A stretch of DNA of 10,197 nucleotides from an uncultured Eggerthellaceae bacterium. GTDB lineage: Bacteria; Actinomycetota; Coriobacteriia; Coriobacteriales; Eggerthellaceae. The notes beneath the pieces were generated by a model. The model saw only the letters and a list, made by a program, of their open reading frames with translations. It did no database searches and was not told where the DNA came from. Numbering within the stretch: the first letter of the stretch is position 1; each line of letters starts with the position of its first letter. Of the stretch, positions 5,634-10,197 are shown in pieces. The stretch covers positions 1 to 10,197 of the forward strand of contig CAJTML010000079.1 of NCBI GenBank assembly GCA_910577495.1, written 5' to 3'. A program made the translations under genes and the position numbers.

Positions 5634-7928
5634 ATGGGAATCAACATAGCCCTTGCCGGTAATCCCAATTGCGGCAAGACGACGCTTTTTAATGATCTCA
5701 CCGGCGCTAATCAATATGTCGGCAACTGGCCAGGCGTCACGGTTGAGAAAAAAGAGGGTAAGTATACTGCCGATAAAGACGTGAGTATCACGGACTTGCC
5801 GGGAGTGTACTCGCTTTCGCCGTATTCGCCCGAAGAGGTTGTTTCGCGCGAATACCTGCTCAGTAATCAGCCAGACGTGGTCATTAATCTGGTTGATGCA
5901 ACCAATCTTGAGCGCAACTTGTATCTCACTACCCAAATTCTTAACGTGGGAATTCCAGTTGTTATTGCGCTCAACATGATGGACCTCGTAGAGAAAAATG
6001 GCGACCATATCGACGTAGCGGCGCTCTCAAAGGAGCTGGGCTGTCCAATTGTCCCAACCTCAGCGTTGCGCGGTCGCGGCGTGAAAGAACTCATGAAAAC
6101 CGCTCTTGATGAGGCGAAATCGGCGGCAGCTCCCGCATCTAAGCTGCGTTTTTCAAACGCTGTTGAAACAGCGCTTGACCAAGTGATTGAGTGTGCGGGC
6201 AGCGCAATTGCTGGTCGCACACAGCGCTGGTACGCTATCAAGCTTTTGGAAGGCGAACAAAAAACCCTTGAATCGTTGCCGCTAGATGAAGCAAAGCTTA
6301 CTGCTATCGCCACTATTCGCGAAAACTTAGAAGCTGCAGAGGATGAGGACGTAGAGTCGCTCATTACAAACGAGCGCTACGAAAGCATTGCCGCTGTGTG
6401 CCAGCGGTGCGTCACGCGTGCTCCGCAAAAAGAAACGATGACGCAAAAGATCGACAAAATTGTCACCAACCGCGTGTTGGGCTTGCCAATCTTCGTCATC
6501 ATTATGTTTTTGGTGTACTACATTTCCGTCTCCACGGTTGGCACGATTGTGACCGACTGGGCAAACGATGGTTTGTTTGGCGACGGTTGGCTCTATACCG
6601 GAACCGAGCAGTACGAAGCAGCCGTCGAGGAGTTCGAAGGCATCCTTGAGACCTCTGAAGGAGTGGCTGCATTTGAGGCAGGGGAACTTGAAGAGCCTGA
6701 TCCGGCTGCATTTGGCTTCTATCACGTAGGTGTTCCGGTGGTGGTCGGCGAGTGGCTTGACTCCATTGATTGTGCGCCGTGGCTTGCCAGCTTGATTTTG
6801 GATGGCATTATTGCTGGCGTCGGTGCGGTTATCGGCTTTATTCCGCAGCTGATTGTGCTCTTTATCCTGTTGGGCTTTTTGGAGGGTTGCGGCTACATGG
6901 CGCGCGTTGCCTTTATTATGGACCGCATTTTCCGCCGGTTTGGCCTGTCGGGTAAGTCCTTCATTCCGATGCTCATTGCATCGGGTTGTGGTGTGCCTGC
7001 TGTCATGGCAACCAAAACTATCGAAAACGAAAAAGATCGCCGTATGACTATCATGACCACTACCATGATTCCGTGTGGTGCAAAACTGCCGATCATCGCG
7101 CTGGTATTCGGTGCCTTGGCGGGCGGCGATTACGAGGCCACCTGGTGGGTTGCTACGGTATTTTACTTCCTGGGATTGTTCGCCATCATTATTTCGTGCG
7201 TGATGCTCAAGAAATTCAAGGCATTTGCCGGTGAAGCCGCTCCCTTCATCATGGAGTTGCCGCAATATCATCTGCCTACCGTCAAAAACGTGCTGCTGTC
7301 CATGTGGGAGCGCGTAAAGAGCTACGTAGTCAAAGCTGGTACGATTATCTTCCTGTCCTCGATGGTCATTTGGTTCCTCTTGAATTTCGGTGTGTACGAA
7401 GGTGCGTTTGGCCTGCTTGACACCGAGATGGATGACTACATTCAGTACTCGCTCATGGCCGGTTTGGGTAACCTCTTGGCGTGGATCTTCGCCCCGCTGG
7501 GCTTTGGCAACTGGGAGTCAACGGTTACGACTATCACTGGTTTGGTTGCGAAAGAGAACGTGGTTGCAACGGTTGGCATCATCACGAGCCTGGGCGAAGT
7601 GGGCGAAACCGACCCGACGCTGTGGTCATCGTTTGCGGCCCTCATGGGCGGCTCTTCGGTGGCGATCATGGCATTCTGCGCGTTCAATTTGCTCTGCGCT
7701 CCGTGTTTCGCCGCTATTGGTACGATTCGTCGCCAGATGATGTCGGCGAAGTGGACGTGGGCTGCCATCGGCTACATGACCATCTTTGCGTGGTGTGTGG
7801 GTCTCATGATTTACCAAATTGGCGGTCTGATCTCGGGCGAAGTTGCTTTCAGCTTCTGGACGGTCGCGGCATTCGCCGTTGCCGCTGGCATGCTCTATCT
7901 CATCTTTAGGCCAACGCCGAAACGTTAG
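5634..7928 (+). CDS. feoB: Ferrous iron transport protein B
   Basis: FeoB is the inner-membrane Fe(II) permease with an N-terminal G domain. From the ATG at 5634 the protein has 764 residues. G1 GNPNCGKT is at 9-16, the switch I region GVTVEKK at 34-40, G3 DLPG at 54-57, G4 NMMD at 114-117 and G5 TSA at 142-144. A helical GDI-like linker (about 170-265) follows. The membrane part has about eight or more helices with two gate repeats and the conserved Cys segments SGCGVPAVMATKT (450-462) and IPCGAKLPI (479-487), plus ENVVAT near 641-646. An acidic stretch (about 311-365) lies between the first and second helices. AAAGGA lies about six bases before ATG 5634; the ATG at 5616 would add six residues but would place the Shine-Dalgarno inside the gene. 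The next gene is 29 bases downstream. The gene is intact and the family certain. Confidence 0.97.
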   Translation: MGINIALAGNPNCGKTTLFNDLTGANQYVGNWPGVTVEKKEGKYTADKDVSITDLPGVYSLSPYSPEEVVSREYLLSNQPDVVINLVDATNLERNLYLTTQILNVGIPVVIALNMMDLVEKNGDHIDVAALSKELGCPIVPTSALRGRGVKELMKTALDEAKSAAAPASKLRFSNAVETALDQVIECAGSAIAGRTQRWYAIKLLEGEQKTLESLPLDEAKLTAIATIRENLEAAEDEDVESLITNERYESIAAVCQRCVTRAPQKETMTQKIDKIVTNRVLGLPIFVIIMFLVYYISVSTVGTIVTDWANDGLFGDGWLYTGTEQYEAAVEEFEGILETSEGVAAFEAGELEEPDPAAFGFYHVGVPVVVGEWLDSIDCAPWLASLILDGIIAGVGAVIGFIPQLIVLFILLGFLEGCGYMARVAFIMDRIFRRFGLSGKSFIPMLIASGCGVPAVMATKTIENEKDRRMTIMTTTMIPCGAKLPIIALVFGALAGGDYEATWWVATVFYFLGLFAIIISCVMLKKFKAFAGEAAPFIMELPQYHLPTVKNVLLSMWERVKSYVVKAGTIIFLSSMVIWFLLNFGVYEGAFGLLDTEMDDYIQYSLMAGLGNLLAWIFAPLGFGNWESTVTTITGLVAKENVVATVGIITSLGEVGETDPTLWSSFAALMGGSSVAIMAFCAFNLLCAPCFAAIGTIRRQMMSAKWTWAAIGYMTIFAWCVGLMIYQIGGLISGEVAFSFWTVAAFAVAAGMLYLIFRPTPKR

Positions 7929-7957
7929 ACCGTTCAAAGCGAAGGGAAGGTTTGCGC

Positions 7958-8173
7958 ATGCTGTCACTAGAATTTACTCCCGCTACCGTGGTGCTTGGTC
8001 TGGTGATTGTGGCGCTTGCGGTGCTGGCTATCCGGCGCTTGGTGAAAAAGGGCCTTTGCGACTGCCATGCAGACAAAACGGGCTCGGGTGATTCCGGTGC
8101 AGGTGCATGCAGCGCGGGCGGTTGCTCGGGAGGCTGTTCTGGGTGTAGTGGTTGTGCGGGTATTCGACACTAA
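7958..8173 (+). CDS. FeoB-associated Cys-rich membrane protein
   Basis: This 71-residue protein has one N-terminal membrane helix (about residues 9-25, VVLGLVIVALAVLAI), then basic RRLVKKG, then a Gly/Ser/Cys-rich tail with CDCH followed by a run of Cys (ACSAGGCSGGCSGCSGCAG). Small one-helix Cys-rich proteins of this layout are regularly encoded directly after feoB and may help FeoB by binding iron on the cytoplasmic side, comparable in place but not sequence to FeoC. The ATG at 7958 follows GAAGGGAAGG at a good distance; the in-frame TTG at 7952 is less likely. It lies 29 bases after feoB and is surely in the same transcript. Confidence 0.9.
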   Translation: MLSLEFTPATVVLGLVIVALAVLAIRRLVKKGLCDCHADKTGSGDSGAGACSAGGCSGGCSGCSGCAGIRH

Positions 8174-8204
8174 GGGCACATGTGTCAACCCAAGCTGACT
8201 CTTG

Positions 8205-8213
8205 TGCTACCAT
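8205..8213 (+). promoter_or_regulatory. Extended -10 promoter of the DtxR-type gene
   Basis: TGCTACCAT is a TG-n extended -10 (TACCAT at 8208-8213), 27 bases before the GTG start, which would give a leader of about 20 bases. A -35 (TGTCAA, 8183-8188) is weak and 19 bases away, which an extended -10 can tolerate. This would let the regulator be expressed apart from feoB. Confidence 0.4.
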
Positions 8214-8239
8214 AGGCGCTAAGATTGAGGAGGCGCCCT

Positions 8240-8620
8240 GTGGAAAAGATGTCGAAGTCATACGAGGATTATCTGGAAGCTTTGGTAATGCTGGGAGGCA
8301 CGACGCAAGCGGCTGTTCGCTCGGTGGATTTAGCGGCAAAAATGGGTGTCTCGAAAGCATCGGTTAATAAGGCTGTTGGCATCTTGAAGGAAAAGGGATT
8401 GGCTGACCAGCCATATTACGGAGACATCACGCTCACTGAAGCGGGATATGAGTACGGGAGTGCGGTGCTTGACCGACACCAAATGCTGTTCACCTTCTTG
8501 AATAAAGCGCTGGGGATTGAGCCTGAGCGTGCTGAGGCTGAGGCATGTTTGATGGAGCATGCAATCTCGGATGAGTCGTTTGAGAAGTGGCGCGCCTACA
8601 TTGCCGGCCTAGATTTGTAG
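8240..8620 (+). CDS. DtxR/MntR-family metal-dependent repressor
   Basis: This 126-residue cytoplasmic regulator has a winged HTH (SVDLAAKMGVSKASVNKAVGILKEKGL, about 28-54, wing ending GDITLTEAG) and a dimerisation/metal domain (LDRHQMLFTFLNKALGI, then EACLMEHAIS). There is no third SH3-like domain, so it is the short MntR-like form. Predicted primary-site ligands are Asp10, Glu13, His80, Cys103, Glu106 and His107. Asp10/Glu13 correspond to the MntR pair, whereas Cys103 matches DtxR Cys102 rather than the MntR Glu. With metal it should bind operators and repress uptake genes. GAGGAGG (8227-8233) is six bases before the GTG start, which decides the start over ATG 8249 (too far) and TTG 8225 (upstream of and overlapping the Shine-Dalgarno). 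Its place after feoB makes iron-responsive control of feo likely; manganese sensing remains possible. Confidence 0.9.
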   Translation: MEKMSKSYEDYLEALVMLGGTTQAAVRSVDLAAKMGVSKASVNKAVGILKEKGLADQPYYGDITLTEAGYEYGSAVLDRHQMLFTFLNKALGIEPERAEAEACLMEHAISDESFEKWRAYIAGLDL

Positions 8621-8678
8621 ACTTTTTTGAGTTTGCCGTTTGTCGAAATGTCGGCGGCTCGGGGCTTCGAAAATCAGA

Positions 8679-8684
8679 TAGAAT
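8679..8684 (+). promoter_or_regulatory. -10-like element for the MFS leader
   Basis: TAGAAT matches the -10 consensus at five of six positions, about 60 bases after the DtxR-type stop. No good -35 lies 16-18 bases upstream. If used, the transcript would start near 8691, at the foot of the hairpin, and carry a leader of about 140 bases before the transporter. Confidence 0.35.
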
Positions 8685-8689
8685 GCTTG

Positions 8690-8723
8690 CTTCGCCTTTT
8701 CGCCACAGTGCGGGAAGGCGAAG
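8690..8723 (+). terminator. 14-bp hairpin in the DtxR-MFS spacer
   Basis: CTTCGCCTTTTCGC (8690-8703) pairs with GCGGGAAGGCGAAG (8710-8723) around loop CACAGT, with two internal G-U pairs. It could end the feo/regulator transcript; TTGTCTT follows but is not a true U-run. Its right arm is also the start of the tandem repeat below, so it may instead be a leader structure of the MFS gene. Confidence 0.5.
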
Positions 8724-8770
8724 TTGTCTTATGGCAAAGTTGCTCTTTGGCGAAGTTGTCTTATGGCGAA
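8717..8770 (+). repeat. 16-bp tandem repeat, three full copies plus a stub
   Basis: Units are GGCGAAGTTGTCTTAT (8717-8732), a diverged GGCAAAGTTGCTCTTT (8733-8748, 11 of 16 matching), an exact copy of the first (8749-8764), and the stub GGCGAA (8765-8770). The period is not a multiple of three, so it is not a protein repeat. The copies lie 64-117 bases before the MFS start. GGCGAAG at 8717 and at 8749 can each pair with CTTCGCC at 8690-8696. Confidence 0.85.
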
Positions 8771-8833
8771 AACAAGGCGCATTGCATAACGAGCGTAGCA
8801 CACGCGAGAGATCTGAGCATAGGAGTGGTGCAT

Positions 8834-10197
8834 ATGGCATTAGGCGTAAGTAGAAAAGAACTGGTGATGGTAGGCGTACTTTTGACCGGTACGCTTTTGG
8901 CGGTCTTGAATTTGACCATGCTCTCACCAGCACTTCCCGCAATTATGGCGGACATGGGAATAGATGCGACAACGGCTCAGTGGCTGACGTCGGTATATGC
9001 GCTGGTGGAAGCAGTAGTCATTCCGCTTTCGGCATATCTGGTGGGTCGCTTCAGCACGCGACAGCTCTTCATAACCGCGCTTTCGGTGTTTACGCTCGGT
9101 AGCTTTCTGGCCGCAATTGCCCCGAATTTTTGGATCATTTTGCTTGGTCGAATCTTACAGGCTGCGTGCACAGGCGCAGTTATGCCGATGGTGTTTACCG
9201 TTATCTTGCTGGTCTTTCCGCGCGAAAAGCGCGGAACTGCCATGGGTGTCATTGGCCTGATCATTGGTTTTGCGCCTGCAGTTGGTCCGTCTCTTTCGGG
9301 TCTTTTGGTGGACAGCGTTGGCTGGCGTATGCTCTTTGCGCTGGTGACCACCTTGGGCGTGATCGTGGTGTTGCTGTCGGCACGTTTTTTGCGCAACTAT
9401 GGCAGTTTCGCCCGCACGAAGTTCGACATCCCCTCGGTGGTGCTTTCAACGCTTGGCCTGGTGAGCTTGCTCTATGGTTTTTCCACGTTCGCCTCAACCG
9501 ACAACATGGCGCTCACGGTGGCATTTATCCTGGTCGGCGTAGTGCTGGTGGCATTGTATGTTCGCCGTCAGCTATCTTTGGAAGAGCCAATGCTTAACGT
9601 GCGCATCCTCAAAACGCGCAAGTATGCCACCGCGGCGCTCGTCGTGATCATTGTGCAGGCCGCGTTGTTGGGTACCGAGGTTATCACGCCGCTCTACATC
9701 CAGGGTATCTTGGGCTTTACGGCAACGATGTCTGGTTTGGCCATGCTTCCGGGTGCGGTGGTCGGCGCGTTTATGGGTCTGGTGTCCGGGCGCCTCTTCG
9801 ACCGTTTTGGCGTGCGCAAGATTGCTGTTCCGGGCGTTATTGTTGCAGTGCTGGGTGCGTCGGGCTTGGCGCGTCTGGGTATTGACGCAAACTTCATTAC
9901 GGTTGTGCTGACCTACACGACGCTGGTTATTGGCCTGCAGTTCACGATGACGCCGTTGAATACGTGGGGCGTAAATTCGCTGGATAATCGCGTGATTCAG
10001 CATGCGCAGGCGCTCTCGAATACGATGAACCAGGTGGCAGGCTCGTTTGGTACGGCGGTGCTGGTGTCGGTGTCGGCTTTGGCACCGATGGTGGCTCCGA
10101 ATGCGTCTACGTTTGAGCAGTCGTATCTGGGCGACCACATGGCCTACATCACCACCTTCGGGCTCATGTGTGTGGCGGCGTTGGTGATTATCTTTTT
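8834..10197 (+). CDS. DHA2-type MFS multidrug efflux transporter (3' end outside window)
   Basis: The frame is open from ATG 8834 to the window edge, giving 454 residues and no stop. Drug:H+ antiporter (EmrB/QacA/LmrB-like, 14-helix) features are LNLTMLSPALPAIM (25-38, first helix), AQWLTSVYALVEAVVIPLSAYL (48-69, split by helix turn) followed by GRFSTRQ (71-77, motif A loop), GRILQAACTGAVMP (105-118, motif B with Arg106), and GLIIGFAPAVGPSLSGLL (141-158, motif C, antiporter signature) followed by GWRMLF. A central domain linker with NVRILKTRKY and a second bundle with GRLFDRFGVRK repeat the fold. It would sit in the cytoplasmic membrane and export drugs or other amphipathic compounds using the proton gradient. 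AGGAG (8821-8825) is eight bases before the ATG. The substrate cannot be told from sequence. Its link to the metal regulator upstream is adjacency only. Confidence 0.92.
   Translation, partial: MALGVSRKELVMVGVLLTGTLLAVLNLTMLSPALPAIMADMGIDATTAQWLTSVYALVEAVVIPLSAYLVGRFSTRQLFITALSVFTLGSFLAAIAPNFWIILLGRILQAACTGAVMPMVFTVILLVFPREKRGTAMGVIGLIIGFAPAVGPSLSGLLVDSVGWRMLFALVTTLGVIVVLLSARFLRNYGSFARTKFDIPSVVLSTLGLVSLLYGFSTFASTDNMALTVAFILVGVVLVALYVRRQLSLEEPMLNVRILKTRKYATAALVVIIVQAALLGTEVITPLYIQGILGFTATMSGLAMLPGAVVGAFMGLVSGRLFDRFGVRKIAVPGVIVAVLGASGLARLGIDANFITVVLTYTTLVIGLQFTMTPLNTWGVNSLDNRVIQHAQALSNTMNQVAGSFGTAVLVSVSALAPMVAPNASTFEQSYLGDHMAYITTFGLMCVAALVIIF

Noticed and set aside
6327..7271. A 314-residue minus-strand frame inside feoB
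   Set aside because: It is antisense to a fully conserved feoB and its product (many His, Arg, Asn, Gln) resembles no protein; a shadow of feoB codon bias.
8621..8632. Intrinsic terminator at the T-run just after the DtxR-type gene
   Set aside because: The run ACTTTTTTGAG has no stable stem in front of it; the real hairpin is about 70 bases further on.
8717..8770. CRISPR-like array from the short repeats at 8717 or 5555
   Set aside because: Repeats are head-to-tail with no spacers between them, and no cas gene is present.
8731..8853. Small frame starting MAKLLFGEVVLWRKQG before the MFS gene
   Set aside because: It begins inside the 16-bp tandem repeat, whose period is not a multiple of three, has no ribosome-binding site and overlaps the MFS start out of phase.
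9572..10138. A 188-residue minus-strand frame inside the MFS gene
   Set aside because: Arg/His-rich low-complexity product opposite well-conserved transporter helices; a shadow frame.

Overview
The window looks like chromosomal DNA from a moderate-GC actinobacterium, most plausibly a member of the Coriobacteriia (the Cryptobacterium/Eggerthella/Slackia neighbourhood). This is inferred from the gene set (a Tad-type pilus tail, a feoA-feoA-feoB locus with a Cys-rich accessory protein, a two-domain DtxR-type regulator, an LmrB/EmrB-like transporter) and from the codon style. It is not a database result.

Region 1 (1-2594, + strand) is the 3' end of a Tad/Flp pilus-type operon. It holds the tail of an unidentified gene, a TadE-like pseudopilin, a one-helix exported protein of unknown function, a DUF192 protein, a zinc-ribbon protein and a type IV prepilin peptidase-like gene. 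Genes 2 to 6 overlap each other by 1 or 4 bases, which implies translational coupling. The prepilin peptidase frame contains a single in-frame TAG at 2349-2351 that separates its two catalytic aspartates. It is annotated as a broken gene, with sequencing error or amber decoding as alternatives.

A strong hairpin (2575-2604) separates this operon from Region 2 (2626-4534, - strand). There a full-length threonine synthase is followed after 10 bases by a small stand-alone ModE-type winged helix-turn-helix protein.

Region 3 (about 4535-8620, + strand) is a ferrous-iron uptake locus. After a 305-base divergent control region come feoA, a second feoA, a 184-base spacer with a possible attenuator and an 18-bp tandem repeat that runs into the feoB ribosome-binding site, then feoB, a FeoB-associated Cys-rich membrane protein and a DtxR/MntR-family metalloregulator with its own likely promoter. 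The regulator is the natural candidate for controlling the locus. Three copies of GTTAAC lie in the non-coding DNA before feoA and feoB and are candidate operator cores.

Region 4 (8621-10197, + strand) is a 213-base leader followed by a DHA2-type multidrug MFS transporter that runs off the window. The leader holds a -10-like element, a 14-bp hairpin and a 16-bp tandem repeat whose copies can compete for the same hairpin arm.

I found no tRNA, rRNA, CRISPR array, insertion sequence or phage gene. The most notable signals are the amber-interrupted prepilin peptidase and the two non-coding tandem-repeat leaders before feoB and before the MFS gene.
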